Shown in pieces: positions 1 through 9,236 of a stretch of 64,000 bases of DNA. The notes beneath the pieces are model-generated. The model worked only from the letters and a program-made list of their open reading frames with translations, did not search any database and was not told where the DNA came from. Source of the stretch: GCA-2733415 sp965178655 (lineage in GTDB: Bacteria > Bacteroidota > Bacteroidia > Flavobacteriales > Flavobacteriaceae); contig OZ238266.1 of NCBI GenBank assembly GCA_965178655.1, positions 2,046,001 to 2,110,000 of the forward strand, given 5' to 3'. Positions within the stretch are counted from its first letter, which is position 1. Each line of letters opens with the position of its first letter. The position numbers were made by a program, and so were the translations under genes.

Positions 1-738
1 ACTATTGTGGTTAGAATATTCATGTCGCCATTAGTGTACAAGTCATACTTGTCAAGTGCAAAAATGAAGGTTATACGTCCGGAATTACAAAAAATTAACG
101 ATAAGTATCCAGATAAAAAAGACGCTATGAAGCGTCAGCAAGAAACAATGAAGGTACAGCGTGAATCTGGCGTAAACATGATGGCTGGTTGTATTCCAGC
201 AATTTTACAAATGCCTATATTCTTTGCATTATTCCGTTTCTTTCCATCAGAAATAGGATTACGTCAAAAACCATTTTTATGGGCTGAAGATTTATCAGCA
301 TATGATAGTGTGTATCAATTCCCTGAAGGGTTTAGTATTCCTTTTTATGGAGATCACATTAGTTTGTTTCCAATATTTGCTTCGGTAGCTATATTTTTCT
401 ATATGCGCATGACGCAAAGCCAGCAAGCAAACATGCAAGCACCTGTACAAGAAGGAATGCCTGATATGCAAAAAATGATGAAGTACATGTTGTATTTTTC
501 ACCGTTAATGATGTTGGTGTTTTTTAACAACTACGCTAGTGGATTGAGTTTGTACTACTTTATTTCTAACCTACTAACCATTAGTATTATGTTTGCTATT
601 AAAAAATTCTTCATTGACGAAGATAAAATTTTGGCAAAGATTAATGAAAATAAAAAGAAGCCTAAAAAAGCAAACAAATTTCAGCTGAAAATGCAGAAAA
701 TGATGGAAGAGGCAGAAAAACAAAAAAACAAAAAATAA
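1..738 (+). CDS. yidC: Membrane protein insertase YidC, C-terminal part
   Basis: Inserts proteins into the inner membrane, with or without SecYEG. The frame is open from base 1, so the gene starts upstream of the window and only its last 245 residues are seen. These hold the YidC/Oxa1 core: the cytoplasmic helical hairpin (MSPLVYKSYLSSAKMKVIRP and the Met/Lys-rich stretch after it), a hydrophobic segment around GCIPAILQMPIFFALFRFF, two further membrane segments (FPIFASVAIFFYMRM, YMLYFSPLMMLVFF) and a Lys-rich cytoplasmic tail that would contact the ribosome. A strong hairpin follows at 762-794, so yidC is the last gene of its transcript. Recognition is firm. The N-terminal periplasmic domain cannot be judged. 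Confidence 0.96.
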   Translation, partial: TIVVRIFMSPLVYKSYLSSAKMKVIRPELQKINDKYPDKKDAMKRQQETMKVQRESGVNMMAGCIPAILQMPIFFALFRFFPSEIGLRQKPFLWAEDLSAYDSVYQFPEGFSIPFYGDHISLFPIFASVAIFFYMRMTQSQQANMQAPVQEGMPDMQKMMKYMLYFSPLMMLVFFNNYASGLSLYYFISNLLTISIMFAIKKFFIDEDKILAKINENKKKPKKANKFQLKMQKMMEEAEKQKNKK

Positions 739-761
739 ACTATTATAGTTTAAACCATTCT

Positions 762-794
762 AAAAAGCTGTCAATTTTCTGTTGACAGCTTTTT
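762..794 (+). terminator. Intrinsic terminator after yidC
   Basis: AAAAAGCTGTCAA, a six-base loop, then TTGACAGCTTTTT: a perfect 13-bp stem flanked by A and T tracts. It separates yidC from the YwqK-like gene. The next ATG (836) lies 42 bases downstream. Confidence 0.85.
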
Positions 795-835
795 ACATTA
801 TAAATCCATATCTTAGCATATCTAAAAATAAACAG

Positions 836-1534
836 ATGAAAAATCTTTTAGTTATAATAGTATTACTTGTAAGTACACTTGTAAGCGGGCAAACATTAAA
901 TGCATTTGATGCAGATGGAAAGCGCCATGGCATATGGAAAAAGTATTTTGAAGGCACTACTGTTTTACGTTATCAAGGAGAATTTAATCACGGTAAGGAG
1001 ATAGGTGTTTTTAAATTTTATCATAAAAATGCAAAAGGAAACCATCCTTCATGTGTAAAATCATTTCAAAATCATTCAAATGTAGCCTTAGTACAATACT
1101 ATACATCAACAGGTACATTGCTTTCTGAAGGAAAAATGAAAGGCAAACACCGTATTGGAGAATGGCACTCTTATGAGCGGAAAACAGGCGTTCTAATTGA
1201 GACGGAACCTTATATAAACGGACAATTGCATGGTACAAAAATAGCCTACTATAAAGATGGTAAAATTCTCCAAACACAAGCATTTGAAAAGGGATTGGCC
1301 CACGGAAAAAAAATAATGTATGCGCCTAATAAAACAATAGTTAGTGAGTATACTTTTGCGTACGGAAAATCTCATGGCTACTTTGTAGAATATGATAGCA
1401 ACGGAAAGAAAACAATTACAGGAAAGTATTCAAGTAACAAACCACAAGGTGTTTGGCATTACTATAAAGACGGAAAATTAGTTAGTACAAAAGACTATAC
1501 ATTATCAGCAAATCCTAAAAACATAAAAAAATGA
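836..1534 (+). CDS. Secreted YwqK-like MORN-variant repeat protein
   Basis: Function unknown. This is the family often labelled 'YwqK antitoxin' in Bacteroidota, but no toxin gene is adjacent. The protein is built of repeated strands of the type G-x-W-x-x-Y/F-x-x-G (GIWKKYFEG, GEWHSYERK, GVWHYYKDG), the MORN-variant pattern. I start it at ATG 836 because the first 18 residues are a clean signal peptide (MKNLLVIIVLLVSTLVSG) followed by Gln19. The longer open frame from 782 would overlap the yidC terminator. Length 232 residues. The stop overlaps the mnmA start (ATGA at 1531-1534), so the two genes are translationally coupled, although their roles are not obviously related. Likely periplasmic or outer-membrane exposed. 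Confidence 0.8.
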   Translation: MKNLLVIIVLLVSTLVSGQTLNAFDADGKRHGIWKKYFEGTTVLRYQGEFNHGKEIGVFKFYHKNAKGNHPSCVKSFQNHSNVALVQYYTSTGTLLSEGKMKGKHRIGEWHSYERKTGVLIETEPYINGQLHGTKIAYYKDGKILQTQAFEKGLAHGKKIMYAPNKTIVSEYTFAYGKSHGYFVEYDSNGKKTITGKYSSNKPQGVWHYYKDGKLVSTKDYTLSANPKNIKK

Positions 1535-2718
1535 AAAGAGTAATAGTAGGTTTGTCGGGCGGTGTAGACTCTAGTGTAACAGCGTATCTATTAAAAGAAC
1601 AAGGCTATGAAGTTATAGGCTTGTTTATGAAAAATTGGCATGATGATTCTGTAACCATTTCCGATGAATGTCCGTGGTTAGATGATAGCAATGATGCTAT
1701 GTTAGTTGCAGAAAAACTAGGCATTCCTTTCCAGACAGTAGACCTTTCTGAAGCATATAAAGAACGTATTGTAGATTATATGTTTCGTGAATATAAAATG
1801 GGAAGAACACCAAACCCAGATGTTCTCTGTAATAGAGAAATAAAATTTGATGTATTTCTGAAAATAGCATTAGAGTTAGGGGCAGATTATGTTGCAACAG
1901 GTCACTATTGTCAAAAAACAAGTATCGTAAAAGACAACAAAGAGATATACCAATTAAAAGCAGGTGCCGATACCAATAAGGATCAATCTTATTTTTTATG
2001 CCAGCTCTCTCAAGAACAACTTTCAAAAGCATTGTTTCCTATAGGGGCATTAACTAAACCTGAGGTGCGTAAAATTGCTGCCGAACAAGAATTAATTACT
2101 GCCGATAAAAAAGACTCTCAAGGACTCTGTTTTATAGGAAAAGTTCGTTTGCCTGATTTTTTACAACAAAAATTAGCACCTAAAAAAGGACAGATTATTG
2201 AAATACCAGTAAACAGTCCTTTATACGATAAAACCCCGCCAGTTTTTAAATCTCTAGAAGAAGAACTTAATTATCTTTCTAAGAAGCAAACATATCAAGC
2301 TAATGAGGGTAAAATAGTAGGTGAGCATCAAGGTGCGCACTACTTTACAAAAGGACAACGAAAAGGTTTAGCAGTAGGCGGAACTCCTGAGCCGTTATTT
2401 GTATTAGATACCGATGTGGTAGATAATATTATTTATACCGGACAAGGAAGCAAACATCCAGGCTTATATAGAAACACCCTATTTATTACCAAAGAAGAAC
2501 AGCATTGGGTACGTGAAGACTTACAGCTTAAATCAGGAGAAAAAATGCATGTTATGGCAAGGATTAGATACCGTCAGCCTTTAGAGAAAGCAACACTGTA
2601 TCAGTTTAATAACGGAATATATGTACAATTCGAGCATGCGCAAAGCGCTATTACTGAAGGGCAATTTGCAGCCTTCTATTTAGATGACGAACTTATAGGC
2701 TCTGGAGTTATAGCATAA
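1531..2718 (+). CDS. mnmA: tRNA-specific 2-thiouridylase MnmA
   Basis: Adds sulfur to U34 of tRNA-Lys, -Glu and -Gln, taking sulfur relayed from a cysteine desulfurase. Visible: the PP-loop ATP-binding motif SGGVDSSV at residues 9-16, Cys100 in NPDVLCNREIKF and Cys200 in SQGLCFIGK, the two redox/persulfide cysteines of the family. At 395 residues it is longer than the roughly 360 of many proteobacterial homologues. The extra length lies mainly around residues 225-265, between the catalytic domain and the following beta-barrel region (HYFTKGQRKGL). Its start overlaps the preceding YwqK-like gene by four bases. Two tRNA-Lys(UUU) genes, which encode a substrate of this enzyme, are in the window at 26770-26961. 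Confidence 0.97.
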   Translation: MKRVIVGLSGGVDSSVTAYLLKEQGYEVIGLFMKNWHDDSVTISDECPWLDDSNDAMLVAEKLGIPFQTVDLSEAYKERIVDYMFREYKMGRTPNPDVLCNREIKFDVFLKIALELGADYVATGHYCQKTSIVKDNKEIYQLKAGADTNKDQSYFLCQLSQEQLSKALFPIGALTKPEVRKIAAEQELITADKKDSQGLCFIGKVRLPDFLQQKLAPKKGQIIEIPVNSPLYDKTPPVFKSLEEELNYLSKKQTYQANEGKIVGEHQGAHYFTKGQRKGLAVGGTPEPLFVLDTDVVDNIIYTGQGSKHPGLYRNTLFITKEEQHWVREDLQLKSGEKMHVMARIRYRQPLEKATLYQFNNGIYVQFEHAQSAITEGQFAAFYLDDELIGSGVIA

Positions 2719-2730
2719 AAATAAAAAAAA

Positions 2731-2790
2731 AACAGCATGCTAAAGCTGTTCAATACTGAACCTTTCTGTATCTTGCTGAAAGGTTTTTTT
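2731..2790 (+). terminator. Tandem hairpins and terminator after mnmA
   Basis: AACAGC-loop-GCTGTT at 2731-2750, followed by AACCTTTC, an 11-base loop and GAAAGGTT with a run of seven T at 2759-2790. The second hairpin is the terminator. The next gene begins only 11 bases after the T-run, so its promoter must lie inside or upstream of this structure (TATCTTGC at 2768-2775 is a weak candidate). Confidence 0.7.
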
Positions 2791-2801
2791 ATATCTATAC
2801 T

Positions 2802-3743
2802 ATGGCAAACAAAATTTGTAAACTATTTAATATTGAGCACCCTATTATTCAAGCAGGAATGATTTGGAACTCCGGATGGAAATTAGCATCGGCAGTTAGT
2901 AATGCTGGAGGACTAGGCTTGCTAGGAGCAGGGTCTATGTACCCTGAAGTTTTACGAACGCATATTCAGAAATGTAAAAAAGCAACCAACAAACCTTTTG
3001 GTGTAAATGTACCAATGCTATATCCGAATATTACCGAAATTATGGATATTATAGTTGAAGAAGGGGTTACAATTGTATTCACTTCTGCCGGGAATCCAAA
3101 AACATGGACAAACTGGTTAAAAGAACGTAATATAACCGTTGTTCATGTAGTAAGTAATGTGAAATTTGCTTTAAAAGCCGAAGCAGCTGGTGTAGATGCA
3201 ATTGTGGCAGAAGGATTTGAAGCAGGTGGACATAATGGTCGTGAAGAAACCACAACACTAACCTTAATACCAATGGTAAAACAAGCCATAGGTGTACCAT
3301 TAATAGCAGCAGGAGGCATTGCAACAGGACAAGGAATGCTAGCAACAATGGTTTTAGGTGCAGATGGTGTGCAAATAGGTAGTAGGTTTGTAGCAAGTAA
3401 AGAATCATCGGCACATGACAACTTTAAAGATAAAGTTGTTGCAGTACAAGATGGCGATACTCAATTAACTCTCAAAGAACTAGCCCCTGTACGGTTGATA
3501 AAAAATAAATTTTTTAATGATATCCAAGACCTATATAAAACCACACCAACTCCAGAAGATTTAAAAACCCTTTTAGGCCGAGCACGTGCCAAACGAGGTA
3601 TGTTTGAGGGTGATATGGAAGAAGGAGAGTTAGAAATAGGACAAATAGCAGGGCTAATTAATAGCGTACAACCTGCAGCAGAAATAGTATCAGAGATTGT
3701 GTCAGAATTTGAAAAGGCAAAAAAAATAGCAGCAACATATTAA
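2802..3743 (+). CDS. FMN-dependent nitronate monooxygenase / FabK-type oxidoreductase
   Basis: TIM-barrel flavoprotein of the nitronate monooxygenase (2-nitropropane dioxygenase) family, which also includes the enoyl-ACP reductase FabK. Visible: the N-terminal phosphate-binding strand PIIQAGM (residues 14-20), GGLGLLG near 37-42, the active-site loop AEGFEAGGHNG with His144, and the FMN phosphate loop GGIATGQG ending in LGADGVQIGSRF. Length 313 fits either subfamily. His144 sits where the catalytic histidine of FabK lies, so an enoyl-reductase role cannot be excluded. However, a full FabI is encoded at 43908, which makes nitroalkane or general flavin oxidation more likely. The next gene starts one base after its stop, so it shares a transcript with the polysaccharide genes. 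Confidence 0.85.
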   Translation: MANKICKLFNIEHPIIQAGMIWNSGWKLASAVSNAGGLGLLGAGSMYPEVLRTHIQKCKKATNKPFGVNVPMLYPNITEIMDIIVEEGVTIVFTSAGNPKTWTNWLKERNITVVHVVSNVKFALKAEAAGVDAIVAEGFEAGGHNGREETTTLTLIPMVKQAIGVPLIAAGGIATGQGMLATMVLGADGVQIGSRFVASKESSAHDNFKDKVVAVQDGDTQLTLKELAPVRLIKNKFFNDIQDLYKTTPTPEDLKTLLGRARAKRGMFEGDMEEGELEIGQIAGLINSVQPAAEIVSEIVSEFEKAKKIAATY

Positions 3744-3744
3744 C

Positions 3745-4710
3745 GTGATTGAAATACGAAAATATCAACCTGATGATGCAACGCTATGGAATAATTTTGT
3801 AGCGCAGTCAAAAAATGCAACATTCTTGTTTCATCGTAACTTTATGGACTATCATAAAGATAGGTTTGAAGATTATTCATTGCTGTGTTTTAAAAATAAT
3901 AAGTTAATAGCAATGCTTCCCGCCAATAAAGTAGAAAACACACTCTACTCGCACCAAGGCTTAAGTTATGGTGGTATTCTTGTAAAATCTAATTTAACAA
4001 CAGTAGGCTATTTTGAATTGCTTGAAAAAATACTTTTATTTTTAGAATCAATAAAAATCAAAACTTTTCAACTAAAAGAGCTACCTAGTATATATCAAAA
4101 AGGGACAAATGAGCAGTTGCAGTTGGCTGCACATATGTTAGCAGCTAAAACGTTAAAAACAGATACTTATTATGCTTTTGAGACAGCATTATATATGCCT
4201 AACAGAAATCGTAAAAGAGCAATAAACACGGCTATTAAAAAAGGAATTGAAATTAAAGAAGAACAAGGCTTAAAGTTTTTTTGGGATATGGTTTTAATAC
4301 CAAACTTAAATAATAAGTTTAACGTTTCTCCAGTACACAGTATCTCAGAAATAACAAAACTTCAAGAGCATTTTTCAGATGAAATACGTTTTTTTTCAGC
4401 TTATGAAAAAACTGAATTAAAAGCTGGGGTTGTTATGTTTATAACGGATAATGTAGCCCATTTTCAATATAGTTCTGGGAGAGAAGATCGCTCAGAGAAT
4501 GCAGCGTTAGATTTTTTATTTGATGCTATTATAAAAAAATATTCCCATAAAAAACACATTAGTTTTGGAAGCTCTTCAGAGAAAGAAGGAAAAAAAATAA
4601 ATAAGGGATTGGCATATTGGAAAGAGAGTTTTGGTGCACAAATCTATGTGCAAAAAACATATGAGATTCAAGTAGCGAACCACATAAAAATAGCAAAAAC
4701 ATGTCAGTAG
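3745..4710 (+). CDS. FemAB/GNAT-like acyltransferase of the polysaccharide cluster
   Basis: Probable acyl or aminoacyl transferase with a GNAT/FemAB fold. The pattern is FLFHRNFMDYHKDRFEDYSL near residues 28-47, a typical start of these proteins, with a second half-domain around 150-300 (AINTAIKKGIEI, VVMFITDNVAHFQYS, and FGSSSEKEGKKINKGLAYWK near 275). Length 321. It starts with GTG one base after the preceding stop. Its stop overlaps the start of the aminotransferase gene by 10 bases, so the two are coupled. In this context it probably acylates an amino sugar or decorates a surface glycan, but the substrate is not visible. Moderate certainty on fold, low on substrate. Confidence 0.7.
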   Translation: MIEIRKYQPDDATLWNNFVAQSKNATFLFHRNFMDYHKDRFEDYSLLCFKNNKLIAMLPANKVENTLYSHQGLSYGGILVKSNLTTVGYFELLEKILLFLESIKIKTFQLKELPSIYQKGTNEQLQLAAHMLAAKTLKTDTYYAFETALYMPNRNRKRAINTAIKKGIEIKEEQGLKFFWDMVLIPNLNNKFNVSPVHSISEITKLQEHFSDEIRFFSAYEKTELKAGVVMFITDNVAHFQYSSGREDRSENAALDFLFDAIIKKYSHKKHISFGSSSEKEGKKINKGLAYWKESFGAQIYVQKTYEIQVANHIKIAKTCQ

Positions 4711-5807
4711 TTCCTTTTTTAGACCTTCAGAAAATAAACGCTCGTTTTGAAAAGGATTTTCAAACCTCATTTTCAAAGTTCTTAGATAGCGGACAATATA
4801 TTTTAGGACACCAAGTAACACAGTTTGAAAGTCAGTTTTCAGGTTTTTGCGGCACAAAACATTGCGTTGGCGTATCTAGTGGATTGGTAGCAATAGAGTT
4901 AGTTTTAAAAGGCTATATTGAGTTGGGTAAATTGCAAAAAGGTGATGAGGTTATTGTTCCAGCAAACACATTTATTGCTTCAATATTAGCAATTGTAAAT
5001 GCCGGGCTAACGCCAGTTTTAGTTGATGTGTCTAAAGATTGCTTTAATCTTTCAGTAAATAATATTTCACCCCATATTACTAAAAAAACAAAGGTAATAT
5101 TAGTGGTGCATTTACATGGAGAATTGGTAGACACACAAGCAATAGCTCTACTTGCAAAAACACATAATTTGCTACTTATAGAAGATGCAGCACAAGCACA
5201 TGGCGCAAGAAATGATATAAATTTAAAGGCAGGTAATTTGGGAGATGCTGCTGCGTTTAGTTTTTATCCTACTAAAAACTTAGGTGCTTTAGGTGATGGG
5301 GGGGCTATTACAACAAATAATACTGCTTTAGCCAAAATCATTAAGAAGATTCGTAATTATGGTTCAAGCACAAAATACATTCATGACATTAAAGGTGTAA
5401 ATGCTAGGTTAGATGAATTACAAGCAGTTTTTCTACTACTTAAGCTAACCCATTTAGAGTCCGATAATAAACAGAGACAAGAGATAGCAAAACAATATTG
5501 TTCAGAAATTACCAATCCTAAAATTGTAGTTCCGAGCTATACTGGCGGTTCAAATCATGTATTTCATGTATTTGTAGTTCGTTGTAAAAAACGTGATGAA
5601 TTACAACAATATTTGTTAGAAAAAGGCATCCAAACACTTATACATTACCCTATACCACCACATAAGCAAAATGCTTTAAAGGCGTTTAATGAGTTGGCGT
5701 TTAAAAATACTGAAACCTTACATGATGAGGTGCTAAGTTTACCAATAAGTCCTGTTCAGTCATTAGAAGATACTAAAAAAATTATCAGAATTATAAACCA
5801 GTTTTAA
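4701..5807 (+). CDS. DegT/DnrJ/EryC1/StrS-family sugar aminotransferase
   Basis: PLP enzyme that transaminates a keto group on a nucleotide-linked sugar. Visible: the PLP-contact Asp162 in EDAAQAHG, Lys192 in SFYPTKNLGALGDGGA as the Schiff-base lysine, and the C-terminal substrate loop HYPIPPHKQNA. Length 368 matches the family. An FdtA-type ketoisomerase lies at 9237-9650 in the same island. FdtA and FdtB together make dTDP-3-amino-3,6-dideoxy sugars, so this is a plausible FdtB (inference). No dTDP-glucose synthase or dehydratase is in the window. It overlaps the upstream acyltransferase by 10 bases, and the flippase follows with no gap. Confidence 0.9.
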   Translation: MSVVPFLDLQKINARFEKDFQTSFSKFLDSGQYILGHQVTQFESQFSGFCGTKHCVGVSSGLVAIELVLKGYIELGKLQKGDEVIVPANTFIASILAIVNAGLTPVLVDVSKDCFNLSVNNISPHITKKTKVILVVHLHGELVDTQAIALLAKTHNLLLIEDAAQAHGARNDINLKAGNLGDAAAFSFYPTKNLGALGDGGAITTNNTALAKIIKKIRNYGSSTKYIHDIKGVNARLDELQAVFLLLKLTHLESDNKQRQEIAKQYCSEITNPKIVVPSYTGGSNHVFHVFVVRCKKRDELQQYLLEKGIQTLIHYPIPPHKQNALKAFNELAFKNTETLHDEVLSLPISPVQSLEDTKKIIRIINQF

Positions 5808-7097
5808 GTGAAAATACCAGCTTTTATAAAGGATAATTTATTATTAAAAATAACCTCATTAAATTCATTAGGTATTTTAATACGGACAATATTTGCCTTT
5901 GTATCTCAAAAAATTGTAGCCAGTTACTTAGGTCCTGGAGGCGTTGCTATTTTAGGTAATTTTAGAAGTATTATACCAATGATACAATCTTTTTCTACAC
6001 TGGGCTTTTTTAATGGTGTAGTAAAATATATTGGTGAGTATAAAGATAATACTCAAGAACTTCACAAGCTATTTTCAACAGTAACCGTAGGTGTGGCTAT
6101 AGCAAGTACCATTTCTTTCTGTGTATTATATTTTGGCGCAAGTCAGCTTAACCATATGTTATTTCCTGTAGGGGTAGATTATTCTTTTGCATTTAAAATA
6201 GCGGCATTTTCGGTGCCATTTATTGTAATGCATAGAATTTTTAATGCAGTTATAAACGGACTTTCAGCATACAAGAAATTTGTGAAAATAGAGTTGATAA
6301 GTTATATAAGTAGTGCTGTACTTATGATAATAATGGTTTTGTATTCAAATTTGTCAGGAGCACTTTTTGCAATAGCAATTACACCAATAATACAATTTAC
6401 ATTATTGTTTTATATGTGTTATGATACGCTTAGTGAGTATATAAAATTTAAAAAATTACGTTTTTACACGCCTTACAAAAATCAATTAATTGCCTTTACT
6501 GTAATGTCGTTTGTCACTACTTTTTTAGGTGGTTTTGTTGAAATTAAATTACGGACCCATTTAATACATCAAATTAATGACGTTGAAGCTGGGTTTTGGA
6601 CAGGAATAACAAACCTCTCTAAGCAGTATTTTATGTTTACTTCAGCAATTTTTACCTTGTACGTAATTCCTAGGTTTGCAGCAATTACAACTAGTAAAGG
6701 GTTTAAAAAGGAAGTGTGGTCAATATATAAAACATTGGGGCCAATATTTGCTTTAGGATTATTGCTTGTTTTTGTTCTTAAAAAATGGGTAGTATTAATT
6801 GCTTTGTCGGAAGAGTTTTTAGGAATGTTGCCATTGTTTAAATGGCAATTATTAGGAGATTTTATTAAAATACTATCCTTAATATTAGCGCATCAGTTTT
6901 TAGCCAAACGAATGGTGTGGCAATTTATAACTACAGAGTTAATATCAATAGCAGCGTTTTATATTTTTGCGTCGTATTTTGCACAAACAATGGGTGCTGA
7001 AGGGGTGGTGTTAGCACACTTTTTACGATATGTTTTATATTTTATAGTGGTGCTTATATTATTAAAAAAACATTTGTTTGGAAACCAAGAAATTTAA
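5808..7097 (+). CDS. Wzx-type O-antigen/polysaccharide flippase
   Basis: Integral membrane protein that would flip lipid-linked glycan repeat units to the periplasmic face. About 12 hydrophobic segments over 429 residues. The N-terminal region IRTIFAFVSQKIVASYLGPGGVAILGNF is typical of the polysaccharide transporter (MOP/MATE-like) family. It starts with GTG directly after the aminotransferase stop. It ends convergently with the next gene: the TTAA at 7094-7097 supplies the stop codon of both. Assignment to a Wzx-like role rests on topology, the N-terminal motif and the flanking glycosyltransferases. Confidence 0.88.
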   Translation: MKIPAFIKDNLLLKITSLNSLGILIRTIFAFVSQKIVASYLGPGGVAILGNFRSIIPMIQSFSTLGFFNGVVKYIGEYKDNTQELHKLFSTVTVGVAIASTISFCVLYFGASQLNHMLFPVGVDYSFAFKIAAFSVPFIVMHRIFNAVINGLSAYKKFVKIELISYISSAVLMIIMVLYSNLSGALFAIAITPIIQFTLLFYMCYDTLSEYIKFKKLRFYTPYKNQLIAFTVMSFVTTFLGGFVEIKLRTHLIHQINDVEAGFWTGITNLSKQYFMFTSAIFTLYVIPRFAAITTSKGFKKEVWSIYKTLGPIFALGLLLVFVLKKWVVLIALSEEFLGMLPLFKWQLLGDFIKILSLILAHQFLAKRMVWQFITTELISIAAFYIFASYFAQTMGAEGVVLAHFLRYVLYFIVVLILLKKHLFGNQEI

Positions 7098-7999
7098 GCC
7101 ATACGAGAATAAATCAGGACTTTTTTTATACGTAAAATAAATAAAAAATACTTTGCACACAGATAAATGTCTTTTGCTTTTATTGCACGTATAAGCATTC
7201 TATATACCCGTTGTAATAAGCTCTTGTTTTCTTTAGGATTAGTGTTAGCTAAAAAGGCCTTTTTTAAGGCTAGATAAATAGAGAGATTAACTCCTTTGTA
7301 ATGTTTTTTTTGCGGACTAAAATAGTCACCTAAAGAATTGGTTACTTCTCTTTTTTCAACAAGATATTTAGGTGTAAAATCAAAATCATATTTTTTAGAA
7401 GCTCTAATCCAAAAGTCTAAGTCTTCAAAATATAAATTTTCATCATAACCATTTAAACTGTCATACACACTTTTTTTTACTAACGCACTAACAGAGCAAA
7501 TACTATTTGATTCCGATAATACATAACAATATATTTGTCCAGTAGGTATTTTATTAATCAAGTCCCCGTTTGCTTGTGTGGGGTAGTAGGGTCTTAAAAA
7601 CTGGCCGTTTTCATTAATGAATTTTACATTTCCATAAACGACACCAATATTTTTGTATGTAGTTGTTTTAAAAAGATTTAATTGTAGCTCTATACAGTTA
7701 GTTAGTAGCCTATCATCACCTGCTAAATCGATAATAAAGTCACCTTTTACATGCTTATATGCATTGTTGAATGATTTGGTAATACCCAAGTTTTTAGGGT
7801 TGGCAATAAATAAAACATTGGGGTAATTAACACACCATTCCTGAATAGTCTTTTTAGATTGGTCATTGCTATAGTCATCTACCACAATTAACTGTATGTT
7901 AGCATAAGATTGATTCATTACAGAATTTAAAGCTTCAATAATATAATTATTGTGGTTATAGCAAGAACATATTACGCTTACAAGAGGTTGCTCAGTCAT
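7094..7999 (-). CDS. Family 2 glycosyltransferase
   Basis: Transfers a sugar from a nucleotide donor. Classical GT-A start (PLVSVICSCYNHNNYIIEAL, residues 5-24), nucleotide-binding LIVVDDYSNDQS near residues 37-48, and DLAGDDR around 92-98 as the metal-binding region. Basic residues and a hydrophobic stretch sit near the C terminus (LCAKYFLFILRIKKVLIYS). 301 residues. It runs against its neighbours in the island and shares its stop tetranucleotide with the flippase. Acceptor and donor cannot be read from the sequence. Confidence 0.9.
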   Translation of the reverse strand: MTEQPLVSVICSCYNHNNYIIEALNSVMNQSYANIQLIVVDDYSNDQSKKTIQEWCVNYPNVLFIANPKNLGITKSFNNAYKHVKGDFIIDLAGDDRLLTNCIELQLNLFKTTTYKNIGVVYGNVKFINENGQFLRPYYPTQANGDLINKIPTGQIYCYVLSESNSICSVSALVKKSVYDSLNGYDENLYFEDLDFWIRASKKYDFDFTPKYLVEKREVTNSLGDYFSPQKKHYKGVNLSIYLALKKAFLANTNPKENKSLLQRVYRMLIRAIKAKDIYLCAKYFLFILRIKKVLIYSRMA

Positions 8000-8113
8000 T
8001 TACAGTTAATTAAATCAATTGCTAAGATATGCATTAATGAGTGTGTTTTGAAGTTTAATTGCTAATAGTTAATATAAAGTATTATTCTTAGGCAAGAATG
8101 TTATTGCTTTTAC

Positions 8114-8121
8114 TATTTTTG
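8114..8121 (+). promoter_or_regulatory. Promoter -7 box for the GT4 gene
   Basis: TATTTTTG matches the Bacteroidota -7 consensus TAnnTTTG exactly and lies 17 bases before the ATG at 8139. Confidence 0.6.
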
Positions 8122-8138
8122 ATGAAAGGACTTAGGTA

Positions 8139-9236
8139 ATGTTGAGTAAAAACAAGAACATATGTATAGTAGCTCCTGCGCTTGGAGGTGGTGGCGCAGA
8201 ACGTGTTGCTTCGGCACAATCGTTTATGCTACAATCATTAGGATACAATATTTTTATGGTATCTGTATTAGATGATGTTAGATATCCTTTTGTAGGTAAA
8301 CTACTTAATTTAGGACTAAAATCAGGTGTAAGAGATACATTTTTTAATAAGATTAAACGTCAATATATATTACGTCGGTTTTTAAAAAGAAATAATATTG
8401 ATGTTGTAATTGACCATCGTGTGCGATCATCTATCTTGTCAGAGTTACTAACATCGGTATATACATATAGAAATAAAGAGCGAATATATTACATTCATAG
8501 TTATAAGTTAAGTACATACCTTCCTAAAAAAAGTGTATTAACTAACTATGTATTTAACAGGGTTTTTAAAATAATAACAGTTTCTAAAGCAATAGCGGAT
8601 AGCGTAGAACGCCTGTATGGTTATAAAAATACGGAAACAATTTATAATCCAATTTCATTTACAGACATAAATAATTATTTAGAAGAAGAAGTCAAATTAA
8701 ATTTTGATTATATATTATATTACGGACGATTAGTTGATTCATCTAAAAACATAAAATTGTTATTAGATGCTTATGTAGCATCACACTTACCTAAAAAAGG
8801 AGTTAAACTAATGCTTCTAGGGGATGGTCCTGATAAAGAGATGTTACTGTTAACGGTAAAAAAACTAGGGCTATCTAAAATGGTAGTGTTTAAATCATTT
8901 TCTGAAAACCCTTTTCCTATAGTTAAAAAAGCTAAATTTGCAGTGTTAACAAGTAGGCACGAAGGGTTTCCTATGGTCTTAGTAGAGGCATTGTCATGTG
9001 GTACGCCATTGGTTAGTGTTGATTGTAAATCAGGACCGAGTGAGATTATTATTAATGAATTTAATGGTTTACTTGTTGAAAATTATAATCCCTTAGTATT
9101 TGCAGAGGCCATGGATAGATTTCTAGAAGATAAAGAACTCTATGAAGCTTGTAAAAATAATGCAAAAATGAGTATTTCTCATTTAGAGGATAAAGTCATT
9201 TCTAAACAATGGGAAACATTATTAAAATCAATATAA
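8139..9236 (+). CDS. Family 4 glycosyltransferase
   Basis: GT-B retaining glycosyltransferase. Visible: the N-terminal Gly-rich loop PALGGGGAERV (residues 13-23) typical of GT4 enzymes, the donor-side start LYYGRLVDSSKNIKLLLDAY, and the E-x7-E motif in SRHEGFPMVLVEALSCGTPLV with the GPSEII that usually follows. 365 residues. The gene has its own -7 box at 8114 and is followed with no gap by the FdtA-like gene, so the two are one transcript within the island. Confidence 0.92.
   Translation: MLSKNKNICIVAPALGGGGAERVASAQSFMLQSLGYNIFMVSVLDDVRYPFVGKLLNLGLKSGVRDTFFNKIKRQYILRRFLKRNNIDVVIDHRVRSSILSELLTSVYTYRNKERIYYIHSYKLSTYLPKKSVLTNYVFNRVFKIITVSKAIADSVERLYGYKNTETIYNPISFTDINNYLEEEVKLNFDYILYYGRLVDSSKNIKLLLDAYVASHLPKKGVKLMLLGDGPDKEMLLLTVKKLGLSKMVVFKSFSENPFPIVKKAKFAVLTSRHEGFPMVLVEALSCGTPLVSVDCKSGPSEIIINEFNGLLVENYNPLVFAEAMDRFLEDKELYEACKNNAKMSISHLEDKVISKQWETLLKSI

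Noticed and set aside
836..1534. YwqK 'antitoxin' label as evidence of a toxin-antitoxin pair
   Set aside because: No toxin-like partner is adjacent, the protein is secreted, and the coupled neighbour is mnmA. The label is a family naming habit.
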